Source of the DNA: an uncultured Dorea sp.
GTDB lineage: Bacteria; Bacillota; Clostridia; Lachnospirales; Lachnospiraceae
Direction: 5' to 3'
Assembly (NCBI GenBank): GCA_910586965.1
Contig: CAJUMF010000018.1
Coordinates: forward strand, 1 to 64,000
Length of the DNA: 64,000 bases
Position numbers and translations under genes: made by a program
The notes under the pieces: model-generated
The model's input: the letters and a program-made list of their open reading frames with translations, nothing else
Database searches by the model: none
Told to the model about the DNA's origin: nothing
Shown here: positions 8,844 through 17,719 of the stretch, piece by piece
How positions within the stretch are numbered: the first letter of the stretch is position 1
How the letters are laid out: each line of letters opens with the position of its first letter

Positions 8844-10025
8844 ATGACAAATGATATAAAGGAAATGGAGACCAGACTTCCGGTAGCCCCACTTAAAATC
8901 GCAGCACTGGAAAGCTGCCTGGAGCGTGGGAAAAGGGTGAATGATTACATTGTAAAGTTCAGACAAGAGACCTATCATACAGCCCTGCATTCACCTCTTT
9001 TTTCCAGCTACAAACAGAATAATTATCTGATCGACTGCCACTGTCCCCGCTTTGGAACAGGAGAAGCAAAAGGATTTCTCAGAGAATCCATCCGAGGCGC
9101 CGACCTCTTTGTAATGGTGGATGTATGTAATTACAGCCTGACCTATACAGTAAATGGTCATCTGAATCATATGTCCCCGGACGACCATTACCAGGACCTA
9201 AAGCGTATCATCTCAGCAGCAAACGGCAAGGCACACCGAGTGAATGTCATTATGCCGTTCCTTTACGAAAGCCGTCAGCACAAACGTACGAAAAGGGAAT
9301 CTTTAGATTGTGCTTTTGCACTTCAGGAGCTGGTTGATATGGGTGTTGATAATATCATTACCTTCGATGCCCATGATCCGCGGGTGCAGAATGCGATTCC
9401 ACTTCGTGGTTTTGACAATTTCAGTCCTGCGTATCAATTTATGAAAGCTCTTTTACGTGCGGAACCTGACCTTGAAGTAGACAAAGATCATTTAATGATC
9501 ATCAGCCCGGACGAAGGTGCTATGCACCGCGCCGTTTACTTTTCCAATGTTATAGGTGTGGATATGGGGATGTTCTATAAGCGCCGCGATTATTCTCAGG
9601 TGATCGGCGGAAAGAATCCTATTGTCGCTCACGAATTTCTCGGTGACAATATTTCCGGAAAAGATGTCATCATTATTGACGACATGATATCTTCCGGAGA
9701 AAGTATGCTTGATGTTGCAAAACAAATTAAAAGCCGCGGTGCAGGCCGGGTATTTGTATGCACAACTTTTGGCTTGTTCACCGACGGCTTTGATAAATTC
9801 GATGAATATTATGAAAAAGGCTATATCGATCGCGTAATTACAACTAACCTCACTTATCTTCCGCCCTGTACGAAAGAAAAACCGTATTTCCTTACCGCAG
9901 ATATGAGCAAATTCATGGCTCTTATTGTTGACTCATTGAATCATGATATCCCAATCAGTTCTGTCATGGTTCCAACGGATAAAATACACAAACTATTGGA
10001 AAATCACAAACTTAAGAACAATTAA
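8844..10025 (+). CDS. prs: Ribose-phosphate pyrophosphokinase (long form)
   Basis: Makes PRPP from ribose-5-phosphate and ATP for purine, pyrimidine, histidine and tryptophan synthesis. At 393 residues it is longer than the classical enzyme of about 315, mainly through an N-terminal extension. The PRPP-binding motif VIIIDDMISSGES is at residues 275-287 and FDAHDPRVQN is at 174-183. AGGAG lies seven bases before the ATG. It is monocistronic: own promoter upstream and a strong hairpin terminator downstream. The long form occurs in Lachnospiraceae and relatives. Confidence 0.92.
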   Translation: MTNDIKEMETRLPVAPLKIAALESCLERGKRVNDYIVKFRQETYHTALHSPLFSSYKQNNYLIDCHCPRFGTGEAKGFLRESIRGADLFVMVDVCNYSLTYTVNGHLNHMSPDDHYQDLKRIISAANGKAHRVNVIMPFLYESRQHKRTKRESLDCAFALQELVDMGVDNIITFDAHDPRVQNAIPLRGFDNFSPAYQFMKALLRAEPDLEVDKDHLMIISPDEGAMHRAVYFSNVIGVDMGMFYKRRDYSQVIGGKNPIVAHEFLGDNISGKDVIIIDDMISSGESMLDVAKQIKSRGAGRVFVCTTFGLFTDGFDKFDEYYEKGYIDRVITTNLTYLPPCTKEKPYFLTADMSKFMALIVDSLNHDIPISSVMVPTDKIHKLLENHKLKNN

Positions 10026-10030
10026 TCGAA

Positions 10031-10080
10031 CGGCTGTTGTCCAAACCACCAGACAACAGCCGCTTATCTTTTATCTATTT
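10031..10080 (+). terminator. Intrinsic terminator of prs
   Basis: A perfect 11-bp stem, CGGCTGTTGTC with GACAACAGCCG, and a 10-base loop, followed by a T-rich run. It overlaps the last bases of the convergent deacetylase gene. Confidence 0.85.
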
Positions 10081-11529
10081 TGTAAAATCCGTATACTTTC
10101 CACCGTCTTTCAGTTCCACGCCTTTTGCTGCTGCAAGTTCAGACACCGTCACCAACTGATATCCTGCCTCCTCCAGCTTCGGGATCAGTTCAAGCGTTGC
10201 ATCCACACTCTCTGTATGAATATCGTGAAGCAGGATGATATCTCCGTCTCCTACATTCTCCATCACCATATCGATAGTTTTCTCGGCGTTCCTCGTCTTC
10301 CAATCCAACGTATCAATATTCCATAAAATCATAGGCAAACCCACATTATCACGCACTGTCTCGCTAATAGCTCCGTAAGGCGGACGCATAACGGTCACAT
10401 TACTGCCCACTGCTTTCTTGACCTTCTTGTTCGTATCCGACATCTGCTTCTTGACACCTTCGCCATCCAGCTTGACAAGATTCGTATGGTCGTAAGAATG
10501 ACTCCCAAGCTCGCATCCAATCTTTTTCATCTTTTTGACCGTTTCCTCAAAGGATGAAACTTTTTGTCCGAGCATAAAAAATGTCGCATGCGCATTATAC
10601 TCTTCAAGAGTATCCAAAATCTCTTCGGTCCGCTTGCCAGGTCCATCATCAAAAGTAAGCGCCACCATCGGCTTATTCGAATCAACTTGAGCCTCTTTTT
10701 TAGATACCAGCTTTCCATCCTCCCCAAAATTACACAAGGAAAGTCCGACATATACATCTCCGGTTGCCATCTTAGCGTCAGACGTAAAATAATAAATATC
10801 TTTCTTGATCTCCTTCCAGCCTGTTACTGCAGCACCATTCTTTCCAAGATAGTATTTGTCATCACCCTTCTTTTTCCATTTACTTTTCTGCATAATACCG
10901 TCTTTATCAAAATAATACAGCTTCTTTTTTATCTTCTGCCAGCCGGTCACCTTAACGCCGTCCTTGCCAAGATAATAGGTATTCGCTTTAGATTCAATAA
11001 ACTTACTCTCTACATAAGAATTATCATATTTCTTAAACTTGTCTCCCTCCCACGTACCAACGGGATTCTTTACTTCAAAACGACCATTCTTTACCGTTAA
11101 TATAAGGCGTTTTTTCCAGTCACCGCTAACCTTTTTTGCGATTTTATCCTCCAAAACTGCCTTGATCTGGTAGGCCCCCTCCACGTTCGGATCTGCTTGG
11201 CAATCTAATGTATACCCTTTTCCACTCTTCAGATCATTTACAAAATCCGATGCTGTATACTTACTCTTCTTGTCCAGCACCTTATCCCCTGACTTAACAA
11301 GCTTTGCTTCCGCTGAAAAAGCAGGCAGTGCTTCACCTTGCATAATCTCTGCATTCGCAACAATAAGTTCGACAGAAGCCGCAGTCAGACTTTGAAAAAG
11401 AGCTATTGCTTTCACACATATGATTATAAATGCAAATACACCAAAAAGAGCAAGGGAAATATGCAGCCTCCTCACTCTTATACGATGCTTTTTAAGTTCT
11501 TGTATTCTACGTAATCTTTTGTCAGTCAT
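10075..11529 (-). CDS. Membrane-anchored polysaccharide deacetylase with cell-wall-binding repeats
   Basis: 484 residues. A basic N-terminus and one membrane helix (about 23-45) anchor the protein outside the cell. Residues about 180-275 carry three or four aromatic/glycine repeats of the choline/glucan-binding type (for example TYYLGKDGVKVTGWQ). The NodB domain follows: TFDDGP at 292-297 and HSYDH at 344-348 supply the metal ligands. Such enzymes remove acetyl groups from peptidoglycan or another surface glycan and help resist lysozyme; the exact glycan is not deducible. The repeats would hold it on the wall. Confidence 0.9.
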   Translation of the reverse strand: MTDKRLRRIQELKKHRIRVRRLHISLALFGVFAFIIICVKAIALFQSLTAASVELIVANAEIMQGEALPAFSAEAKLVKSGDKVLDKKSKYTASDFVNDLKSGKGYTLDCQADPNVEGAYQIKAVLEDKIAKKVSGDWKKRLILTVKNGRFEVKNPVGTWEGDKFKKYDNSYVESKFIESKANTYYLGKDGVKVTGWQKIKKKLYYFDKDGIMQKSKWKKKGDDKYYLGKNGAAVTGWKEIKKDIYYFTSDAKMATGDVYVGLSLCNFGEDGKLVSKKEAQVDSNKPMVALTFDDGPGKRTEEILDTLEEYNAHATFFMLGQKVSSFEETVKKMKKIGCELGSHSYDHTNLVKLDGEGVKKQMSDTNKKVKKAVGSNVTVMRPPYGAISETVRDNVGLPMILWNIDTLDWKTRNAEKTIDMVMENVGDGDIILLHDIHTESVDATLELIPKLEEAGYQLVTVSELAAAKGVELKDGGKYTDFTK

Positions 11530-11572
11530 TAGTAATATCCCCCACTGGCATGCATAAAAGCTACCATAAATA

Positions 11573-11601
11573 AGTATACATTACTTCGACAAAATCCGCA
11601 A
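11573..11601 (-). promoter_or_regulatory. Promoter of the polysaccharide deacetylase gene
   Basis: Minus strand TTGCGG (11601-11596), 17 bp, TATACT (11578-11573), about 45 bases before the start codon at 11529. Confidence 0.55.
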
Positions 11602-11707
11602 TGAACAGTCAAAAAACTTTTCTTAATAATTGTTGAACATTTCTGACGTAAATATTACAATTATTATGTTTTTTTTAAGATACGCTTTTCTATTATTGAG
11701 TAAATAA

Positions 11708-12871
11708 TCACCGAATAACCCTCACCCGAAGCACATGACTTACCCTCCGCAGATCATCGGCAACTCCTTCCGGAACTTCTGAGTCGATATCAATCATCGT
11801 GTAGGCGTACCCGCCCTTGCTCTTATTCGCCATATCAGCGATATTCATATTGTCCTTCGCCAGGATTTTTGTAAACTGCCCAATCATATTCGGTACATTG
11901 TGATGAAGAAGGACAATCCTCGTATTCTCGCCCCGGTAACCCATATCGCAGTCCGGATAATTGACGGAATGCCGGATATTTCCATGCTCCAGGAAATTCC
12001 GTATCTCTTTCACCGCCATCTTCGCGCAGTTGTCCTCCGATTCCTCCGTAGATGCCCCGAGATGCGGGATTACGATGGCGCCCTTAACGCCCACGATTTC
12101 CGGAGTCGGGAAATCCGTCACATAATGTTTCACCCGCCCGGAAACAAGGGCATCTACCATAGCCTCCTCGTCCACAAGGGTATTTCTCGCAAAGTTAAGG
12201 ATTACCACATCATTTTTCATCAGGTCAATAGCATTCTTATCAATCATTCCCTTTGTGCTTTCCATTGCAGGCACATGCACGGTGATATAGTCGCATTCTT
12301 TGTAGATTTCGTCCACAGTCTTCGCATGGCGGATGCTCCTTGAGAGCCTCCATGCCGAATCCACCGACACATACGGGTCAAAACCGTACACTTCCATGCC
12401 AAGGTTCGTCGCCGCATTGGCAACTAAGACCCCGATTGCCCCGAGCCCGATAACGCCCAGTTTTTTCCCTTCCAGTTCGCATCCCGCAAAGGCTTTTTTC
12501 GCTTTTTCCGCATCCTTGGCGATATTGCCGTCCTCTTCATTTTCCTGCACCCAGTTGATTCCGCCGATAATATCCCTGGATGCAAGCAGCATCCCTGCGA
12601 TTACCAGCTCCTTCACCCCGTTGGCATTGGCTCCGGGGGTATTAAATACTACGATTCCCGCCTCGGCACATCTGTCGAGAGGGATATTGTTCACTCCTGC
12701 CCCTGCCCTTGCAATTGCTTTCAGCTCTTTCCCGAATTCCATATCATGCATCGCCGCGCTCCGCACAAGAATCGCATCTGCTTTCTCCGCATTGCTTGGC
12801 GCGTATTCTTCCGTAAAATTCTGGAGCCCCACTTCAGAAATCGGGTTCAGGCAATGATATTTATATCCCAT
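11708..12871 (-). CDS. serA: D-3-phosphoglycerate dehydrogenase
   Basis: First committed step of serine synthesis: oxidises 3-phosphoglycerate to 3-phosphohydroxypyruvate. 387 residues, the short form, with a Rossmann motif GLGAIG at 142-147, HLGASTEESE in the catalytic half and a C-terminal ACT-like regulatory domain (about 315-387, beginning NVPNMIGQFTKILAKD). The ATG shares one base with the serC stop codon (TAATG), so the two are translationally coupled. No serB is adjacent. Confidence 0.95.
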   Translation of the reverse strand: MGYKYHCLNPISEVGLQNFTEEYAPSNAEKADAILVRSAAMHDMEFGKELKAIARAGAGVNNIPLDRCAEAGIVVFNTPGANANGVKELVIAGMLLASRDIIGGINWVQENEEDGNIAKDAEKAKKAFAGCELEGKKLGVIGLGAIGVLVANAATNLGMEVYGFDPYVSVDSAWRLSRSIRHAKTVDEIYKECDYITVHVPAMESTKGMIDKNAIDLMKNDVVILNFARNTLVDEEAMVDALVSGRVKHYVTDFPTPEIVGVKGAIVIPHLGASTEESEDNCAKMAVKEIRNFLEHGNIRHSVNYPDCDMGYRGENTRIVLLHHNVPNMIGQFTKILAKDNMNIADMANKSKGGYAYTMIDIDSEVPEGVADDLRRVSHVLRVRVIR

Positions 12872-13956
12872 TACAGATTCTCCTCCTCAAACTTCTTCAT
12901 AAACGCCGCAAGCGCCTCCACGCCCTCTATCGGCATGGCATTGTAGATGCTCGCGCGCATTCCTCCCACGCTGCGATGCCCTTTAAGGCTCTCTAAGCCG
13001 GCCTCCTTCGCCTCTTTCACGAATTTCGCGTCAAGCTCCGCATCGCCCGTCACAAAAGTAACATTCATCAAAGACCTGTCTTTCGGATTCACCGAGGACT
13101 TAAACAGGCGGCTCCCATCCAGATAATCATAGAGGATTTTTGCCTTCCTTACGTTGCGCTCCTTCATGGCCGCAAGCCCTCCCTGCTCTTTAAGCCACTT
13201 AAACACTTTGCCGCAGATATAGATACTGTATGCCGGCGGCGTATTATAAAGAGACTTCGCATCTGCATGAATCTTGTAGGTCAGCATAGAAGGCGTTCCC
13301 GGCAGCACATCCTCACGGATCAAATCCTCGCGGATGATAACAATCGCCATCCCCGCAGGGCCTACGTTCTTCTGCACTCCGCCGTAGAGCAGCCCGTATT
13401 TTGACACATCCACCGGCTCGGATAAGAAACAGGAAGACACGTCCGCCACCAAAGGCTTTCCCTTGGTATTTGGAAGTTCCTTGTATTTGGTTCCGTAAAT
13501 CGTATTGTTCTCACAGATATACACATAATCCGCATCTTCCGAAACCGGGAGGTCGCTGCAGTCCGGGATATAGGAAAATGTCTTATCCTCCGAGGATGCA
13601 ATCACATTCACCTTCCCGTACTTTTTCGCCTCATTGCACGCCTTCCTCGCAAACTGCCCGGTGACGATATAGTCCGCCACCCTGTTTTTCATCAGATTCA
13701 TGGGAATCATGGCAAACTGGGTGGACGCGCCGCCCTGCAGAAACAGCACTTTATAATTGTCCGGAATTCCCATCAGCCCGCGGATACCCGCCTCCGCCGC
13801 GTCGATGATCTCCTGAAAAGGTTTTGAGCGGTGACTCATCTCCATCACAGACATCCCGGAACCGTTGTAGTCCAACATCTCCTCTGCCGCTTCCCTTAAC
13901 ACTTCCTCCGGTAAAACCGCCGGTCCTGCCGAAAAATTGTACACTCTGCCCATCAT
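12871..13956 (-). CDS. serC: Phosphoserine aminotransferase
   Basis: PLP enzyme that converts 3-phosphohydroxypyruvate to phosphoserine, the second serine step. 361 residues. The N-terminus has the typical VYNFSAGPAVLPEEV, and the PLP lysine is K196 in GGVQKNVGP. GGAGG lies just upstream of two adjacent ATG codons; the first is used here. It is the direct upstream partner of serA and lies 79 bp after ilvB. Confidence 0.96.
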   Translation of the reverse strand: MMGRVYNFSAGPAVLPEEVLREAAEEMLDYNGSGMSVMEMSHRSKPFQEIIDAAEAGIRGLMGIPDNYKVLFLQGGASTQFAMIPMNLMKNRVADYIVTGQFARKACNEAKKYGKVNVIASSEDKTFSYIPDCSDLPVSEDADYVYICENNTIYGTKYKELPNTKGKPLVADVSSCFLSEPVDVSKYGLLYGGVQKNVGPAGMAIVIIREDLIREDVLPGTPSMLTYKIHADAKSLYNTPPAYSIYICGKVFKWLKEQGGLAAMKERNVRKAKILYDYLDGSRLFKSSVNPKDRSLMNVTFVTGDAELDAKFVKEAKEAGLESLKGHRSVGGMRASIYNAMPIEGVEALAAFMKKFEEENL

Positions 13957-14035
13957 CTATTCCTCCATTTTCCAAAATATACTGCCCGAAAGCTCCGGGC
14001 AGTACGCTAACTTTCTATTCATCCTTAACCTTCTG

Positions 14036-15712
14036 CTAATCCTTCTCCAGGTCTTTTTCGTCAAATGCCTCGCTAATCGCAGCCCCCGGCGCGACCATCG
14101 GCCACACCTTATCGTCGCAGTCAATCTGGCAGTCGATGACTACCGGTTTCCCAAGGCTTAACGCCTTTGCAAATGCATCTGCAAATTCCTCACGGCTTGA
14201 CGCCCGGATGCCTTCCGCTCCCATCGCCTCCGCAAGTTTCACAAAATCCACCGCGTCATTAAGCACCGTAGCCGAATACCTCTGCCCGTAGAACAGGTTC
14301 TGCCACTGGCGCACCATGCCCAGCACATGATTGTTTATCACCACCTGGATGACCGGGATATTGTGGCGTACCGCAGTGGCAATCTCATTCATGTTCATGC
14401 GGAAACATCCGTCCCCGGCGATATTCACTACTGTCTTTTCCGGCATCCCCATCTTTGCCCCGAGAGACGCGCCCAGGCCGTAGCCCATCGTACCAAGCCC
14501 TCCTGAGGTAAGGAGAGTCCTCGGTTTCGTATATTTATAAAACTGCGCCGCCCACATCTGGTGCTGCCCGACTTCTGTGACGATGACCGCCTCGCCCTTC
14601 GTCTTCCGGTAGATTTCCTCCACCACAAAGGGGCCGGTAAGCATCTCGGGATGATACGTCATCGGATATTTCTCTTTATAATCCATGATCTTTTCCATCC
14701 AGTCCGGATGGCTCTGCTGCTTAAGGCGTTTATTCAGGATGCTGAGCACTACCTTCAAATCTCCTACAACGCCCTCGGTGATGAGGACATTCTTATTCAT
14801 CTCCGCCGCGTCAACATCAATCTGGAGAATCTTCGCATTTTTCGCAAATTTCTTCGCATTTCCCGTCACCCGGTCGCTGAACCTGGCGCCGAGCACGATT
14901 AGAAGGTCGCACTCGCTGACCCCGTAGTTGGAAGTCTTCGTGCCGTGCATTCCAAGCATTCCCGTATAGCGCCTGTCGGTTCCCGGAAATGCGCCCTTGC
15001 CCATCAGACTGTCCGTAACCGGAGCGTCCACCTTTTCCGCAAATTTTTTAAGCTCTTCGCTGGCTCCTGAGAGCACAGCGCCGCCGCCCACGAAGATATA
15101 AGGCTTTTTCGCCTTGCTGAGCATCTCAAGGGCGTGTTCGATGTCCTCCTCGCATACTTCCCAGGAAGGGCAGTACACGCCGGGCTTGACGCTCTGGTAC
15201 TCTGTCTTTTCCGCAGTCACGTCCTTCGGGATGTCGATAAGCACCGGCCCCGGCCTTCCCGACTTGGCGATGACAAATGCCTTGCGGATGGTCTCCGCCA
15301 GTTTCTTTACATCCTTTACAATATAATTATGCTTAGTAATGGGCATTGTGATGCCTGCGATGTCAATTTCCTGGAAACTGTCCTTTCCAAGCAGCGCCAC
15401 GCCCACGTTGCATGTAATCGCCACAATGGGAATCGAATCCATGTACGCCGTGGCAATCCCCGTCACCAGGTTCGTAGCCCCCGGCCCGCTGGTGGCAAAG
15501 CATACGCCCACCTTCCCGGTAGCCCTCGCATAGCCGTCCGCCGCATGTGCCGCCCCCTGCTCGTGGGAAGTCAAAATATGCGTAATTTCATTGCTGTGCT
15601 TATATAATTCATCATACACATTGAGGATTGCACCGCCCGGATATCCGAATACGGTGTCCACACCCTGTTCTTTCAGACATTCGATAACTATCTGTGACCC
15701 TGTCAGCTGCAT
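14036..15712 (-). CDS. ilvB: Acetolactate synthase, large (catalytic) subunit
   Basis: TPP-dependent enzyme making acetolactate for valine/leucine or acetohydroxybutyrate for isoleucine. 558 residues. The catalytic glutamate is E51 in SHEQGAAHAADG; the TPP/Mg region includes NIAGDGCFRMN. The FAD-linked middle domain seen in biosynthetic AHAS is present (VGGGAVLSGAS onward). AAGGAG lies before the ATG. The regulatory subunit gene ilvN is not adjacent, so it must lie elsewhere or be absent. Confidence 0.94.
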   Translation of the reverse strand: MQLTGSQIVIECLKEQGVDTVFGYPGGAILNVYDELYKHSNEITHILTSHEQGAAHAADGYARATGKVGVCFATSGPGATNLVTGIATAYMDSIPIVAITCNVGVALLGKDSFQEIDIAGITMPITKHNYIVKDVKKLAETIRKAFVIAKSGRPGPVLIDIPKDVTAEKTEYQSVKPGVYCPSWEVCEEDIEHALEMLSKAKKPYIFVGGGAVLSGASEELKKFAEKVDAPVTDSLMGKGAFPGTDRRYTGMLGMHGTKTSNYGVSECDLLIVLGARFSDRVTGNAKKFAKNAKILQIDVDAAEMNKNVLITEGVVGDLKVVLSILNKRLKQQSHPDWMEKIMDYKEKYPMTYHPEMLTGPFVVEEIYRKTKGEAVIVTEVGQHQMWAAQFYKYTKPRTLLTSGGLGTMGYGLGASLGAKMGMPEKTVVNIAGDGCFRMNMNEIATAVRHNIPVIQVVINNHVLGMVRQWQNLFYGQRYSATVLNDAVDFVKLAEAMGAEGIRASSREEFADAFAKALSLGKPVVIDCQIDCDDKVWPMVAPGAAISEAFDEKDLEKD

Positions 15713-15782
15713 ATTGTTAAACTCTCCTTTATCTTCTATGTTTCTAATACAACGAAAAATTGCTTAATATCCGATGTACTGG

Positions 15783-17453
15783 TTAATTTTTCGGAATCTC
15801 CAGGATAGCTCCCCGGTTTCCTGAAGTCACCATGGACGCGTATCTCGCCAGATATCCGCTTGTCACCTTCGGCTCTCTCGGCTGCCAGTTCTCTTTCCTC
15901 TTAGAAAGCTCCTCGTCGGAAACCGCAAGCTCAAGCTTTAGATTCGGGATATCAATCTTAATGATATCTCCCTCTTCTACCAGTGCGATGGGACCTCCTA
16001 CCGCCGCCTCCGGCGATACATGGCCGATGGACGCGCCCCTGGACGCGCCGCTGAACCGTCCGTCCGTGATCAGGGCAACGCTGGAGCCAAGCCCCATACC
16101 GGCGATTGCCGAAGTCGGATTCAGCATCTCCCGCATACCAGGTCCCCCTTTCGGCCCCTCATAGCGGATGACGACCACATCTCCTGCCACAATCTTCCCG
16201 CCCTTGATGGCGTCGATGGCGTCCTCCTCACAGTCAAATACCCTCGCCGGGCCTTCATGCACAAGCATCTCAGCCACAACGGCGGAACGCTTGACCACGC
16301 TGCCGTCCGGCGCAAGGTTGCCCTTAAGCACCGCAAGGCCGCCCGTCTCGGAATACGGATTGTCAATGGGCCGGATAACCTCGGGATTTCTATTTACCGC
16401 ATCTTTGATATTCTCTCCTACGGTCTTGCCCGTCACGGTCATGCAGTCCGTATGGAGCAGACCCTTTTTATTCAGCTCATTCATCACCGCGTACACGCCG
16501 CCCGCCTCGTTGAGGTCTTCCATGTACGTCGGACCTGCCGGCGCAAGGTGGCAGAGGTTCGGCGTCTTCTCGCTGATGCCATTTGCAAAATCAATCTCAA
16601 AATCCATGCCAATCTCATGGGCAATCGCCGGGAGATGGAGCATACTGTTAGTGGAGCAGCCAAGGGCCATGTCAACCGTCAGCGCATTCAGTATGGCGTC
16701 CTCCGTCATAATGTCGCGGGGGCGGATATTTTTCTCCCACATTTCCATAACCTTCATGCCTGCCTGTTTCGCCAGACGGATACGCTCAGAGTAAACCGCC
16801 GGGACCGTGCCGTTTCCGCCAAGACCCATGCCGAGCACTTCCGTCAGGCAGTTCATGCTGTTGGCGGTGTACATGCCGGAACATGACCCGCAGGTCGGGC
16901 AGGTCTTGTTCTCGAACTCCAAAAGCCCCTCATCGGAAAGAGTCCCCGCCGCATTGGCGCCTACCGCCTCAAACATGCTGGAAAGGCTCGTTTTCTTTCC
17001 CTGTACGCGCCCCGCAAGCATAGGACCGCCGCTGACAAATACCGTCGGCACATTAATCCTTGCCGCCGCCATCAAAAGCCCCGGCACGTTCTTGTCACAG
17101 TTGGGAACCATCACAAGAGCGTCAAACTGATGCGCCAAAGCCATCGCCTCCGTAGAATCCGCAATCAAATCCCTGGTCACCAGAGAATATTTCATCCCGA
17201 TATGCCCCATGGCGATTCCGTCGCATACCGCGATAGCCGGGAACACGATAGGGGTTCCGCCCGCCATGGCAACGCCCTGCTTTACGGCATTCACAATCTT
17301 ATCCAGGTTCATATGCCCCGGAACAATCTCATTGTAGGAGCTTACGATACCCACTAACGGACGCTCCATCTCCTCTTTGGTAAGGCCCAGCGCGTTAAAT
17401 AAAGAACGGTGGGGGGCCTGCTGTTTTCCTTTTGTAACTGTATCACTTTTCAT
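15783..17453 (-). CDS. ilvD: Dihydroxy-acid dehydratase
   Basis: Fe-S dehydratase producing the 2-keto acids of valine and isoleucine. 556 residues. Conserved cysteines are in NCDKNVPG and in the CPTCGSCSGMYTANSMNC stretch; DGRFSGASRG is near the C-terminus. I place the start at MKSDTVTKG (ATG 17453) because AGGAGG sits seven bases upstream; a longer frame to 17522 runs into a palindromic intergenic element. ilvB follows after 70 bp. Confidence 0.96.
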   Translation of the reverse strand: MKSDTVTKGKQQAPHRSLFNALGLTKEEMERPLVGIVSSYNEIVPGHMNLDKIVNAVKQGVAMAGGTPIVFPAIAVCDGIAMGHIGMKYSLVTRDLIADSTEAMALAHQFDALVMVPNCDKNVPGLLMAAARINVPTVFVSGGPMLAGRVQGKKTSLSSMFEAVGANAAGTLSDEGLLEFENKTCPTCGSCSGMYTANSMNCLTEVLGMGLGGNGTVPAVYSERIRLAKQAGMKVMEMWEKNIRPRDIMTEDAILNALTVDMALGCSTNSMLHLPAIAHEIGMDFEIDFANGISEKTPNLCHLAPAGPTYMEDLNEAGGVYAVMNELNKKGLLHTDCMTVTGKTVGENIKDAVNRNPEVIRPIDNPYSETGGLAVLKGNLAPDGSVVKRSAVVAEMLVHEGPARVFDCEEDAIDAIKGGKIVAGDVVVIRYEGPKGGPGMREMLNPTSAIAGMGLGSSVALITDGRFSGASRGASIGHVSPEAAVGGPIALVEEGDIIKIDIPNLKLELAVSDEELSKRKENWQPREPKVTSGYLARYASMVTSGNRGAILEIPKN

Positions 17454-17495
17454 GGTTTTTCCTCCTGAATTTTTTATGTGTTGACTGTGCGGACG

Positions 17496-17625
17496 CTCAG
17501 ACGGGAGTATCATCCTCGTCACCGCGCTCTCGCTCTGAAAAAGCGTAGCGGTACTAGGCTTGAAAAAACCGCGCCAAGTACCGACGCTTTTTACGGGATT
17601 CCTTCGGATGACGCTCCCGTCTGAG
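17496..17625. repeat. 130-nt nested palindromic element between leuB and ilvD
   Basis: The outer arms CTCAGACGGGAG (17496-17507) and CTCCCGTCTGAG (17614-17625) are perfect and extend to 18 of 20 matched bases. Inside lies a second stem, AAAAAGCGT and CGGTACT against AGTACCG and ACGCTTTTT, broken by a short bulge. The 17626-17719 stretch to the leuB stop shows nothing else. No long open frame of its own. It could be a REP/MITE-like repeat or a structured leader RNA of ilvD. Confidence 0.65.
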
Positions 17626-17719
17626 CTGTTCGCTGACCGGCAATTAAAAATTCTGTCGTCCGGCCTTTGGCAAATATATTTTCCGCCGTTGTGTCTCTAC
17701 TTTTCTGTTATGCTGGATT

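Noticed and set aside
16020..16886. Open frame of 288 residues on the plus strand
   Set aside because: Shadow of ilvD on the other strand, caused by high GC at third positions.
17454..17719. Possible T-box or leucine leader between leuB and ilvD
   Set aside because: No T-box core (AGGGTGGNACCGCG) and no run of leucine, valine or isoleucine codons was found.
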